Position numbers and translations under genes: made by a program
Shown here: positions 50,047 through 58,550 of the stretch, one piece after another
Numbering within the stretch: position 1 is the first letter of the stretch
How the letters are laid out: each line of letters starts with the position of its first letter
NCBI GenBank assembly: GCA_964600165.1
Contig: CAZRIP010000002.1
Span: 16,726 to 80,725 of the forward strand
Source of the DNA: CAZRIP01 sp964600165
GTDB lineage: Bacteria > Elusimicrobiota > Elusimicrobia > UBA1565 > UBA9628
Length of the DNA: 64,000 nucleotides
Reading direction: 5' to 3'
The notes under the pieces: model-generated
Told to the model about the DNA's origin: nothing
The model's input: the letters and a program-made list of their open reading frames with translations, nothing else
Databases searched by the model: none

Positions 50047-51866
50047 CGTAAGACTTTCTCGCGGCGCCGCGCCGCGCCGAGCAGCCCGGCCGCGATCCGC
50101 GAGTAGTGGTCCGACTCCGCGTCGAGCGGGCGCGGGGCGCTCAGGGACGTCCGGTGCTCGTCGCGAAAGAAGCGCTCGAGCGCGGCCGCGTCGGGCCGGG
50201 TCACGGTGCTGAGCATGGACCCCAGATGCACGCGGTAGGCGGCCAACGCTTCGGGCACGAGCAGCCCGCTGCCGCCGGCGCGCGCCAGCCGCAGCCAGAA
50301 GTCGTAGTCTTCCCAGCCGGTCGACAAGTCCTCCCGATAGCCGCCGACGCGCCGCCATTCGGAGCGGCGGACGAGGGCCATCGCGTCGATGTAGTTGCCG
50401 GTCCGAAAGGCCGCGGGGTTCCACGGCCTCGTGTTCATCAGGCCGTCCTCGTCGCCGAAGAGCTTGAGGTGGCTGTAAGCGAAGGAAGCCTTCGAGGAGT
50501 CCAGCGCGCGGACGAGCTTCTCGAGGCACGTGGGGAAGATCAGGTTGTCGGCGTCCAGCACGAAGACGAGGTCCGTCCGGGCGCGCGCGAAGGCCGCGTT
50601 GCGCGAGCGCGCCAAGCCCTGGTTGACGCGGTGGCGCAGCAGCTCCGCGCGCGCGAAGCGCGCGCCGCGGCGCTCGAGCCAGCGCAAGGCCGCTCGATCC
50701 GAGCCGTCGGAGGAGGCGTCGTCGACGACGACGAGGTCGAGCGCGCGCAGCGTCTGCGCCCGCGCCGACTCCAGGCAAGGCGCGATGAAGCGGCGGTAAT
50801 CATGGAGGGTCACCGCGATCGTCGCGCGCGGGACGGCGCCGGCGCGGCGGCGGCTCCAGACGACCTCCGCCTCGGCGCGCCGCGACGTCGCGCGGGGCGC
50901 CGGAGCCGAGACGACCGGCGGGGCGCCGTCGGCCGAAATCCGAGCGAGCAGCGGCGGCAGCAGGTCCGAGAGCCGGCAAGAGCGGCGATAGGCTTCGAGC
51001 CCGCGGCGGGCGATGCGCGCGGCCTCGAGGCGGCCGCGCCGCGTGTCGAGATAGCGGCGCAGCGTTCCGGGGATGTCGGCCAGCGGAGCCTCGACGAAGT
51101 GGACTCCGGGCTCGAACGGCGGGCCGGGGCTGGCGAGCTCGCTGACGACGAGCGCTCCCTGACCGATGCCGTGGACGGCGAGGCGGTGCCACTCGAAGTA
51201 GCGCGCGTGGTCGCGGTGGACGTTGAGCACGATCTTCGCGTCCCGCGCCAGCGCGAGCAGCGCGGACGTGCCGAGCGGCGCCGTCTCTCGGGTGACGGGC
51301 CGCGAGACGTCGACGAGATGGAACCGTCCGCGATGCCGGGAAAGGGCCTCGGCCTCGCGGCTGAAAAAGCGCTCGCGGCGGGCCGTGCGGCCGCCGACGA
51401 AGAGGACGTCGATCGAGCGGCGCGCCCACGGACGCGCCGCGGGCTTCGGAGAAAAAAGCTCGCAGCTCGGCGCCCAGCCGAGCGGCAGGTGCGCGCAGGG
51501 CCAGCCGGCTTGAGCGAGCTCCCGCGCGTGGCTCCAGTCCAGGTCCCACAAGGCGCGCGCCTTCGAGAAGACGCGCCGGGCGAGCGGATACCACGGCGAG
51601 GACGGCTGCTCGGTGTTGTAGAGGACGACGCGGTCGGGCCATTCGGCGGAGCGCAGCGCGCGGCCGGCGCCCATGTAGAAGAATTCGTGCGGCGCGACGA
51701 CGAGATGGACGTCGGCGCCAGGCTCGAAGCCGCGCCGCTCGTCGCGCTCGACCACGGCGCAGCCGGACTCACGCAGGCCGCAGGCGAGCAAGCGCGCGAT
51801 CTCGGCGAAGAAGTAGTTGCCGAGCGAGGAGCGGTAGACGGCGACGCGAGTCCGGTGGGAAGGCAT
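50043..51866 (-). CDS. Bifunctional-looking glycosyltransferase: GT-B-like half plus GT2
   Basis: 607 residues. The first 310 resemble CgeB-like spore-type glycosyltransferases: R-V-A-V-Y-R-S at the start, V-V-L-Y-N-T-E-Q, L-P-L-G-W-A-P, V-L-F-V-G-G-R and K-I-V-L-N-V-H-R with V-H-G-I-G-Q-G-A-L-V-V-S. From about 350 a GT2 domain follows: V-T-L-H-D-Y, L-V-V-V-D-D-A-S-S-D-G-S, F-V-L-D-A-D-N and W-E-D-Y-D-F-W. Two transferases in one chain could add two sugars in sequence. It is the first gene of a pair with the deacetylase. Confidence 0.82.
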   Translation of the reverse strand: MPSHRTRVAVYRSSLGNYFFAEIARLLACGLRESGCAVVERDERRGFEPGADVHLVVAPHEFFYMGAGRALRSAEWPDRVVLYNTEQPSSPWYPLARRVFSKARALWDLDWSHARELAQAGWPCAHLPLGWAPSCELFSPKPAARPWARRSIDVLFVGGRTARRERFFSREAEALSRHRGRFHLVDVSRPVTRETAPLGTSALLALARDAKIVLNVHRDHARYFEWHRLAVHGIGQGALVVSELASPGPPFEPGVHFVEAPLADIPGTLRRYLDTRRGRLEAARIARRGLEAYRRSCRLSDLLPPLLARISADGAPPVVSAPAPRATSRRAEAEVVWSRRRAGAVPRATIAVTLHDYRRFIAPCLESARAQTLRALDLVVVDDASSDGSDRAALRWLERRGARFARAELLRHRVNQGLARSRNAAFARARTDLVFVLDADNLIFPTCLEKLVRALDSSKASFAYSHLKLFGDEDGLMNTRPWNPAAFRTGNYIDAMALVRRSEWRRVGGYREDLSTGWEDYDFWLRLARAGGSGLLVPEALAAYRVHLGSMLSTVTRPDAAALERFFRDEHRTSLSAPRPLDAESDHYSRIAAGLLGAARRREKVLR

Positions 51867-51911
51867 GGCGGCTACGCCATTCTATGACGTGGCCGGACGA
51901 GTGTCAAACGC

Positions 51912-53396
51912 CTAAGGCGCGGCCGCCGCGAGGACGGCTCCGTCGGGCGTCCGCGCGAGCGTCTTGAGCGGCAGGAGGTCCTCGAGCTCCCGGCGCGAGG
52001 GCATGTCGTACGAATCCTCGGACTCGTCGAAGAGAAGCAGCACGGCGCGTCGTTCGCGCAGCGCGGCGGCCAGCTCTCGCAGCTCCCCGTCGTAGCCGGG
52101 GTTGGAAGCGCCGGTGTCGAGACGCGTCTTCTGCGGGAGGAGCGCCGCCCCGCGTTGCGCGTAGACGAGCAGCGGCGCCGCGGCGTTCGTGTAGACGACG
52201 GCGTCGCTCGGCGCCTCCTTGGCCCAAGCGACCAGGGCGGAGTTTTTCCACCGGGCGGCGGCGTAGCCGAGCGCCGCGTCCGGAAAACGATCTCGCCAGC
52301 GCGCGGCCTGCCGCAGCTGGCTCGCCGCGAGGACGGCGGCGAGCGTCCAGACGCAGGCGCGCGCGGCGGCGCCGCGGCGGCGGCTCAGGCGCGCGGCGCG
52401 CGCCGCGAGCACGGCCAGCAGGATCAGATGCAGCGGCGCGAAATAGCGCGAACTTTCGGTCAACATCGCGGGCTCGGTCACGCAAAGCATCGCGGCCATG
52501 AAGGCGGCGTAGGCGAGGGCGAAGACGAGCGGCGCCTCCTCCTCCGCGGCGGACGGCGCGGCCGCCAGCAGCGCCGCGGCCAAGAACGGCGGCAGAGCGC
52601 GCGCCCACGGCGACGCTCCATCCTGCGTCGCCCACGTCAGCAGAGTCTCCTTGGCGAAGCGCGCGTTGGCGGAGGTCCACGGCGAGGTGTAGAACCATTC
52701 TCGCGACGTGAAGCGGCCGGCCGCGCCGCGATTATGGAGGAGCCATAGGCCGATGGGGGCGCCGGCCCCGAGCGCGAACGCCGTCGCGTCGCGGACGCCG
52801 CCCCGGCGCTTGCGGGCGACGAGCAAGGCTCCGGCGGGGATCCAGGCGACGCCCGCGAACCGCACGAGAACGGACAGGCCGACGGCGAGCGCGGCAGCGG
52901 CCGCCTTCCACGCCTTCGGCCGCTCGGCGTCGGAGGACAGAAACGCGAGCGCGAGCAGCGTCAGGAAGATGAACAGCGGCTCGGAAAGGATCGTGGCATG
53001 GACGAACAGCGCGTCCACCGCGGCCGACGCGAGAACGACGACGGCGAGCGCCGCGCCCGGCGCGCGCGCGGACCAGCGCCGCGCGAGCCAAGCGGCGAGC
53101 GCGAGGTTCGCGGCCAGCAGCGCGGCGTTGAGGCCGCGCGCCGCTTCCAGCGCGCCCGCGCCGCTCGCGAGGGCCAAGTGCAGCGCGAACGGAAATCCCG
53201 GAGGGAAGCGCAGTTCCGGGGCCGGCGCGCCGAGAGGCGACGGGATCGTGAAGCCCAGGCCGGCGCGCAGGCGGCGCGCCGTGGCGATATAGATGTCTCC
53301 GTCGGCGAACCACGCCGCGCCGCGCGACGTCATCGTCCACAGAGAGCGCACGGCCGCGCCGATCGCGAGCGCGACGGCGGCGGTCTCAAGCCTCAC
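51912..53396 (-). CDS. GT39-like (ArnT/PMT-type) membrane glycosyltransferase
   Basis: 494 residues with about ten membrane helices. An early D-G-D-I-Y sits after the first helix, as the acidic pair in the first periplasmic loop of GT-C enzymes that use polyprenyl-phosphate sugars. R-F-P-P-G-F-P follows, another usual segment. The C-terminal 110 residues are a soluble periplasmic domain (D-A-V-V-Y-T-N-A-A). GTG start overlaps the previous stop by 11 bp. Exact acceptor unknown. Confidence 0.75.
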   Translation of the reverse strand: MRLETAAVALAIGAAVRSLWTMTSRGAAWFADGDIYIATARRLRAGLGFTIPSPLGAPAPELRFPPGFPFALHLALASGAGALEAARGLNAALLAANLALAAWLARRWSARAPGAALAVVVLASAAVDALFVHATILSEPLFIFLTLLALAFLSSDAERPKAWKAAAAALAVGLSVLVRFAGVAWIPAGALLVARKRRGGVRDATAFALGAGAPIGLWLLHNRGAAGRFTSREWFYTSPWTSANARFAKETLLTWATQDGASPWARALPPFLAAALLAAAPSAAEEEAPLVFALAYAAFMAAMLCVTEPAMLTESSRYFAPLHLILLAVLAARAARLSRRRGAAARACVWTLAAVLAASQLRQAARWRDRFPDAALGYAAARWKNSALVAWAKEAPSDAVVYTNAAAPLLVYAQRGAALLPQKTRLDTGASNPGYDGELRELAAALRERRAVLLLFDESEDSYDMPSRRELEDLLPLKTLARTPDGAVLAAAAP

Positions 53397-55128
53397 GAGC
53401 CCTCGCGAGGACGCGCCCCTCGTAGGCGCCCATGACGCGCGCGCCCGAGAGCCGCGGGTCGCCGGCCGGCAGCAAGTACCAGCGCGGATGGCCGCGGAAG
53501 CGCCGCATGTAGTCCTCGAAGGCTCCGCGGTCCACGCAGGCCGGACAGCCGAGGTTTCCTTCGATCGGCGCGGCGACGATGAAGCCGTGAGCCAGAAGCG
53601 GCCCGGCGAGCTCGGCGTCGGTCACGATCTGCTCGCGCGGCCCGACGGCGGCCAGCGCGCGGTCGAGTTCCGCGGCGGGCTCGCGCAGGCCGCGGGCCAG
53701 CGCGCTCGCGCCGAGCCCGAGCGCGCGCAGACGATAGCCGAAACAGGCCAGAGGCCCGCCGAGAACGAAGAGGCACAGCGCGGCGCCGAGCGCGGCCGCC
53801 GCGCGGCGCGGCAGCGCCGCGAGCCGCTCGATCCAGATCGCCGACATGAGGAAACCCAGCGCGGTTCCGGGAAACAGGAAGCGGTCGTAGTCGGGTCCGC
53901 CCCAGGTCCCTTCCCGGACGAGCGCGGCGACGGCGAATCCGGCGACAAACAGCAGCGCGCAGGCGCGCCGGCGCGCGTCGCTCCACGACGCGACGAGCGT
54001 CGCGAGAAAGACGGGCCCCCACTCGTAAAACATCGTCGCCGCGGCGCGGCGGGAGAAGAGCGGCGCGGCGCCGGTCCAGGACAACAGGATGGGCGGCCAA
54101 GCGGGGAGCGCCTGCGGCACGGGCATCGGCGAGCCGCCCAGAAAGAACGCGCGAAAAACCCCGGAGAACGACGCCGAAAGAGCCATGACGACGGCGAAAG
54201 CCGCGAGCCACGCGCCGGCCAAGCGGCCGCGCGCCCAAAGCAGCGCCAGCAGCAGCGCCGTCAGTGCGGCGCACTCCTCGGAGGCTTGCGGCAGCGCTAG
54301 AAGGGCCGGCAGAAGAAAAGCCGGGTGCGCGGGCCTGTCTTCGCCGCCGCCGGCCGGAGGCAGCCGCGGCAGCAGCATGCCCAGCGCGAGAAGCAGCAGG
54401 GCGAAGCCGAGCACGACCGGCGGGCGCACGATCGCCTCGGCGAAGGACTGCGTCGTCAGGCCGTGCAGCACGTCCTCGACGTCGGCGGCCGGTCCCGGGC
54501 GCAGATAGATCGGCCCGAAGCCGAGCAAGAAGAAGACGCGCGCCGCTTGCCGCGCCCCCGCGCCCCTGAAAAGCAGCGCGGACAGCGCGCGCAGCGCGCA
54601 GACGACGACGGCCAACAGCGCGGCCGAGACGACGTGAAGGGCGAGATCGGCCGAGATCCCGAAAGCGCGGCTGACCAGCGCTCCAGAACCGGTGTAGAGC
54701 CAATGATAGGCGAGAGGGAAAGACGGGTCGTTGAGCGCCGCCGGGGGAAGGTTGCCGCGCCGGATGGTCGCGAGGATCGGGTGCTGCAGGTTCGCGTCCT
54801 CGAGCGGCAGTAAGAAGATCGTCGCGGCGATGAAGGCGAACGCGGCGCCGTCGATCAGGCTCCAGCGGGCGGCGGGCAAGCGCCGGGGGCGCGAGCGCAT
54901 CAGGGCCACGGCGGCCAGAGCGGCGAGCGGCGCCGCGGCGGCCAGCGCCGCGCCGAGAAGCGAGCCCGAGAAACCGCCCAGCCAGAGGGACGCGTACCAA
55001 AGGGAGGCGAGGAAGGCCGGCGCCAGCGCGGGCCCGCGGCGGCCGAGGGCGTAAACGATCCGTCGCGTGCAGATGAAGGCGCTCGCGCCGAAGGCCGCCG
55101 CCAGGCTCAGGGCCAGGGGAACGTCCAT
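53386..55128 (-). CDS. Polytopic membrane protein, GT-C-like
   Basis: 580 residues with about twelve hydrophobic segments and a soluble C-terminal domain of about 110 residues containing C-P-A-C. Loop features A-Y-H-W-L-Y-T-G-S and W-G-G-P-D-Y-D-R-F-L-F-P-G look like the substrate loops of GT-C glycosyltransferases, but no family signature is certain. Coupled to the GT39-like gene. -10-like boxes TATACT and TATCAT lie 16 and 11 nt before the ATG. Confidence 0.6.
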   Translation of the reverse strand: MDVPLALSLAAAFGASAFICTRRIVYALGRRGPALAPAFLASLWYASLWLGGFSGSLLGAALAAAAPLAALAAVALMRSRPRRLPAARWSLIDGAAFAFIAATIFLLPLEDANLQHPILATIRRGNLPPAALNDPSFPLAYHWLYTGSGALVSRAFGISADLALHVVSAALLAVVVCALRALSALLFRGAGARQAARVFFLLGFGPIYLRPGPAADVEDVLHGLTTQSFAEAIVRPPVVLGFALLLLALGMLLPRLPPAGGGEDRPAHPAFLLPALLALPQASEECAALTALLLALLWARGRLAGAWLAAFAVVMALSASFSGVFRAFFLGGSPMPVPQALPAWPPILLSWTGAAPLFSRRAAATMFYEWGPVFLATLVASWSDARRRACALLFVAGFAVAALVREGTWGGPDYDRFLFPGTALGFLMSAIWIERLAALPRRAAAALGAALCLFVLGGPLACFGYRLRALGLGASALARGLREPAAELDRALAAVGPREQIVTDAELAGPLLAHGFIVAAPIEGNLGCPACVDRGAFEDYMRRFRGHPRWYLLPAGDPRLSGARVMGAYEGRVLARAREA

Positions 55129-55311
55129 TGATGGGAAGGATGATAGTATAATTGCCGCGGATTCGAGGCCGGGAACGATGAGACCAAAGTCACGAGGGCT
55201 TCGCCTTGATTTCCGACGGGACGCGACCTATACTTTGATCAGGAGCGGGCATTTGCCGTACAGCGCGCCGAGAGACGGGCGGGAGCTTCACTCCCGCCGC
55301 ATTGCGTTGCG
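55129..55311. other. Divergent region between membrane protein and pilin operon
   Basis: 183 bp with no gene. The minus-strand side has TATCAT (55140-55145) and TATACT (55145-55150). The plus-strand side has a near-consensus promoter (55206-55234) and then about 70 nt of untranslated leader to the pilin ATG. Within the leader, TTCACTCCCGCCGC and GGCGGGAATG can be seen around the start but no stable terminator. Confidence 0.5.
55206..55234 (+). promoter_or_regulatory. Sigma70-like promoter of the minor pilin operon
   Basis: TTGATT (55206-55211), 17-nt spacer, TATACT (55229-55234). This is the only promoter in the window with a convincing -35 at ideal spacing, and unlike the others it is followed by a long leader of about 70 nt. 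Confidence 0.6.
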
Positions 55312-58053
55312 ATGAAAAAGCGGACTCGACGCGGCATTCCCGCCGGCCTTGCGCTGCTCTCGGATGAAAGTCTGAGCGCTTTCTTCAGCTCCGCCGGAGT
55401 CTCTCTCGTCGAGCTGATGATCGCAGTCGCCATCCTGGCGGGCTCGGTCGTCGCGCTGATCGGCAGCTTCGCCTTGATCCAGAAGGGGATTCAGGCCGCG
55501 AAATCCAAGACGTTCGCCACCAACTTGGCGCAGGAGCAGCTCCAAATCCTGAGTCAAATGGACTACTATCAGGTCCTCGTGACCTCCGCGCCGGCGTCCT
55601 TGAACTCGTTCTCGCCGTCGATCCCGTACGATCCGAACAACTTCCCGCCGACGACGATCTTGGAGGGCGGCGTTTCGTTCCAGCGCTACACGTACGTGCA
55701 GGTCGCCCAGGAGGTCGCCGGCGTCCTGCAGACGCTCGCGCCCCAGACCCCGGACACCGGCCTGCGTTTGGTCTCCGTCACCGTGACGTGGGTCCAGAAC
55801 GGCACGCCCAAATTCGCCACGGTCAACACGGTGCTGGCCAACCCCAACTCGGTGATGGCGGACTCCATCATCAGCGGGGTGGTCACCGATTTTACGACGA
55901 GCCTGCCGATCTCGAAGGCCGTCGTCACGATCGCGGAGAACCTCGGGTGGCGCACGACGACGGGCGCCTCCGGCAGCTATTCGTTCGACCTGGTGCCCGG
56001 CAGCTTCGAGATGATGATCTCCGCGCCCGGCTACTTCACGAAGTTCGTGCCGGTCGGCGCGCAGGCCAACACGCCTCAGACTCAGAACGTCACGCTCGTC
56101 GAGATGAGCTCGGGTTCGGTGACCGGCAACGCCTGGGTCAGCCCGGACTTGGTGATCAGCCAGGTCGTCTCGTCGACCAGGCAGTCGAGCGGCTTCGACG
56201 TCGAATACATCGAGCTGTTCAACCCGACGTGGTCGACGGTCACGATCTCCGGGTCCTACAACCTCAACATCGTCTCCGACAGCGGCCTCAAGTGCACGAA
56301 CATCCCGCTGACTTTCAACAACACGGCCGTCGACCCGCAGCACTACTTCTTGATCGCGAACACGACGACCTTCACCGTCAACGGCTCGAGCTACAATCAG
56401 ACGGGCACCCCGGCGGAGGTGGACGCCTACTACACGCCGGCGATGCCGATCGGCTCCGTATGCAACGGCGCGCCCGTCGGCTGGACTCCGACCTCGTCGC
56501 TCGACATCCTGCAGCGCAACCAGGCCAACGCCGTTTACTTGACCAACAGCGCCGGCAACATCGTCGACGCCGTCGGTTGGACGAACGGCGGGACGAGCCC
56601 GGGCAACTGCTTCGGCACCTGCATCCCTCAGGCGGCCGGCGGCCTGCCGCAGGGCGACCAGATCGTGCGCGTCTCGAGCCCGGCGCTCGCGAGCTCGCAA
56701 TACGGCCGCGCCTACAACTCTTTCAACAACGAGAACGACTTCGCCTACCCCAACAACACCTTCGCCCCGTCGGGTACCTATCCCAACCTGACGGCGACCA
56801 ACATCCAATTCTCGCCTTTCAGCTCCAATCAGCTCGCGGCTTTCGACTCCTCCGGAAACTTGGCTCCGTCCGGCTTGAGCCAACTCGGCAACTACACGAT
56901 CACGGGCCGGCCTGCGATCGGCGGCGTCATCACTTCCAACGACGGCATCTCCAGCGGCGACAGGATCTTCAGCCAAGGGAGCTCGCCGCCGGGCCCGGTC
57001 GGGGAGTTCGCGCTGACCCCCGTCGCGACGGGCACCTGGATCGTGCTCATCACGAGCGGCACTTACACGATGGAGTGGGACACGACGACGGTCCCGAGCA
57101 AATCCTCCGTTTACACTTTCCCCAGCACCACGACGATCCTCAACCAGGCCGCCAATCATGGCTTCATCACGGGCACGGTGGTGGACGCGTACGGCAATCC
57201 GATCTCTCCGGCGATCACCGTCAGCCCGGGCAACGCGGGCAGCAACGCGACCGCCAACACGTCCACCGGTCGCTACACGCTGCGCGTCTCGAGCGGCGCG
57301 GTCGACGTGACGGCCAATCCGCAGCCGGGCGGCAACACGAGCTACGTCGCGATGACGTCGGCCGCCGTGTCGGTCGCCTTGGGCGACATCAGCTCCGACG
57401 TCAACTTCGTGCTGTCGCAAGGAGGACAGATCTCGGGCTGCGTCACGCGCGACGGGACCAACGCCATCCCGGGCATCGCCGTCGCGTTCTTGGACTCCAA
57501 CGGCGTGTCGCACGACCAGGAGGTCACGAACAGCCAGCTCACCTGCGCCGCCGGCCCCAACTTCACGTCGATCATCATGTCGACGGACACCTACTCCGTG
57601 GAGCCCGCCCTGCCGAGCTTGGAGTCCTCGAATCCTTCCTCCGCGACGGTCGTGATGGTCGCCGGCCAGACGATCTTTTCGACGACGTTCACGATCACCA
57701 ACGCCCTGGCCACGGTCACGGGCAAGGTCACCTTCCAGGGCACCCCCATCACGACGGGAGTGCTCATCGTGTTGACGACGGGCACGCTTTCCGGCACGGG
57801 CGCGTGCTCGGGAACCTGCGCCTCGCCGCCGACGTTGAGCTCGTCCTCGCTGAGCGCGTCGGCGTATTACGCCGGCTCGAGCCTCGAGACAGGCAGCTAC
57901 AACCTGTCGGTGCGGGCCGCCTCGTACAACATCTACGGCTATTACACGACGGTCGACGGCAAGGGGAACGTGATCACGCGCATCGGCAAGAGCGGCGTCG
58001 ACGCGAGCACCTGGGCCGGGCGGACGGTGATCGCCCCGATATTGGCATGGTGA
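55312..58053 (+). CDS. Giant minor pilin (PilV-like) with lamin-tail and carboxypeptidase-regulatory-like domains
   Basis: 913 residues. A long 29-residue leader ends in Gly, then V-S-L-V-E-L-M-I-A-V-A-I-L with Glu at +5, the type IV prepilin signature. After about 180 residues of pilin comes a CarboxypepD_reg-like beta domain (I-S-G-V-V-T-D-F ... G-S-Y-S-F-D-L), a lamin-tail-like domain (about 275-440; D-V-E-Y-I-E-L-F-N-P) and three more CarboxypepD_reg-like units. Thr/Ser/Asn-rich, exported. Probably a tip adhesin on a pseudopilus. First of three coupled genes. Confidence 0.85.
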   Translation: MKKRTRRGIPAGLALLSDESLSAFFSSAGVSLVELMIAVAILAGSVVALIGSFALIQKGIQAAKSKTFATNLAQEQLQILSQMDYYQVLVTSAPASLNSFSPSIPYDPNNFPPTTILEGGVSFQRYTYVQVAQEVAGVLQTLAPQTPDTGLRLVSVTVTWVQNGTPKFATVNTVLANPNSVMADSIISGVVTDFTTSLPISKAVVTIAENLGWRTTTGASGSYSFDLVPGSFEMMISAPGYFTKFVPVGAQANTPQTQNVTLVEMSSGSVTGNAWVSPDLVISQVVSSTRQSSGFDVEYIELFNPTWSTVTISGSYNLNIVSDSGLKCTNIPLTFNNTAVDPQHYFLIANTTTFTVNGSSYNQTGTPAEVDAYYTPAMPIGSVCNGAPVGWTPTSSLDILQRNQANAVYLTNSAGNIVDAVGWTNGGTSPGNCFGTCIPQAAGGLPQGDQIVRVSSPALASSQYGRAYNSFNNENDFAYPNNTFAPSGTYPNLTATNIQFSPFSSNQLAAFDSSGNLAPSGLSQLGNYTITGRPAIGGVITSNDGISSGDRIFSQGSSPPGPVGEFALTPVATGTWIVLITSGTYTMEWDTTTVPSKSSVYTFPSTTTILNQAANHGFITGTVVDAYGNPISPAITVSPGNAGSNATANTSTGRYTLRVSSGAVDVTANPQPGGNTSYVAMTSAAVSVALGDISSDVNFVLSQGGQISGCVTRDGTNAIPGIAVAFLDSNGVSHDQEVTNSQLTCAAGPNFTSIIMSTDTYSVEPALPSLESSNPSSATVVMVAGQTIFSTTFTITNALATVTGKVTFQGTPITTGVLIVLTTGTLSGTGACSGTCASPPTLSSSSLSASAYYAGSSLETGSYNLSVRAASYNIYGYYTTVDGKGNVITRIGKSGVDASTWAGRTVIAPILAW

Positions 58054-58550
58054 TCCGCTCGAGACGCAGCCGCGGCTTCACGCTGGTGGAGGCCATGATG
58101 GTCGTGGCCATCCTCGGCATCGTCTCGAGCATCGGAGCCTCGATCATGATCCAGGCCCAAAGGTACTTCATCTACGCGAAGACGCGCACGGACCTTCAGC
58201 GCGAGGCGCGCGCGATCATGTACGTCATGACCCGCGAGGTCCGCCAAGCGCAGAGCCTCTCGATCGTCATCTCGCAGAGCAGCGTCAACTCGCCTCCGAT
58301 GTCGAAGATCACGTTCACCAAGGAGCAGGGCAAGTCGATGTCTTTCTATCAGACCGGCAACCAGCTCGTCCAGCTCGCCGGGAACGACAAGACGATTCTG
58401 ACCACGCATTTGGCTTATCTGGCGTTCACGTTTCCGCGCTCCGACGACATGACGATCATCTCGGTCGACGTCACGCTCCAAGAGAGCATCTACGGAAGCA
58501 AGCAGAAGACGCTGCACATGGCCTCTCAGAAAGTGCAGGTGATGGACTGA
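58047..58550 (+). CDS. Prepilin-like protein, PilW/minor pilin type
   Basis: 167 residues from ATG 58047, overlapping the previous stop by 7 bp. Leader R-S-R-R-S-R-G, then F-T-L-V-E-A-M-M-V-V-A-I-L-G, with Glu at +5; the prepilin peptidase would cut after Gly. The body fits a small minor pilin (D-L-Q-R-E-A-R-A-I-M-Y-V-M-T-R-E-V-R-Q). Assembled in the membrane and extruded with the neighbouring pilins. Confidence 0.9.
   Translation: MVIRSRRSRGFTLVEAMMVVAILGIVSSIGASIMIQAQRYFIYAKTRTDLQREARAIMYVMTREVRQAQSLSIVISQSSVNSPPMSKITFTKEQGKSMSFYQTGNQLVQLAGNDKTILTTHLAYLAFTFPRSDDMTIISVDVTLQESIYGSKQKTLHMASQKVQVMD

Noticed and set aside
55288..57513. 741-codon minus-strand frame opposite the giant pilin
   Set aside because: His/Arg/Asp-rich antisense shadow; the pilin has a promoter, prepilin signal and domain structure.
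55788..58550. 920-codon plus-strand frame reaching through the giant pilin
   Set aside because: Only its last 167 codons (from 58047) are real, as the second pilin; the rest is out-of-frame shadow.
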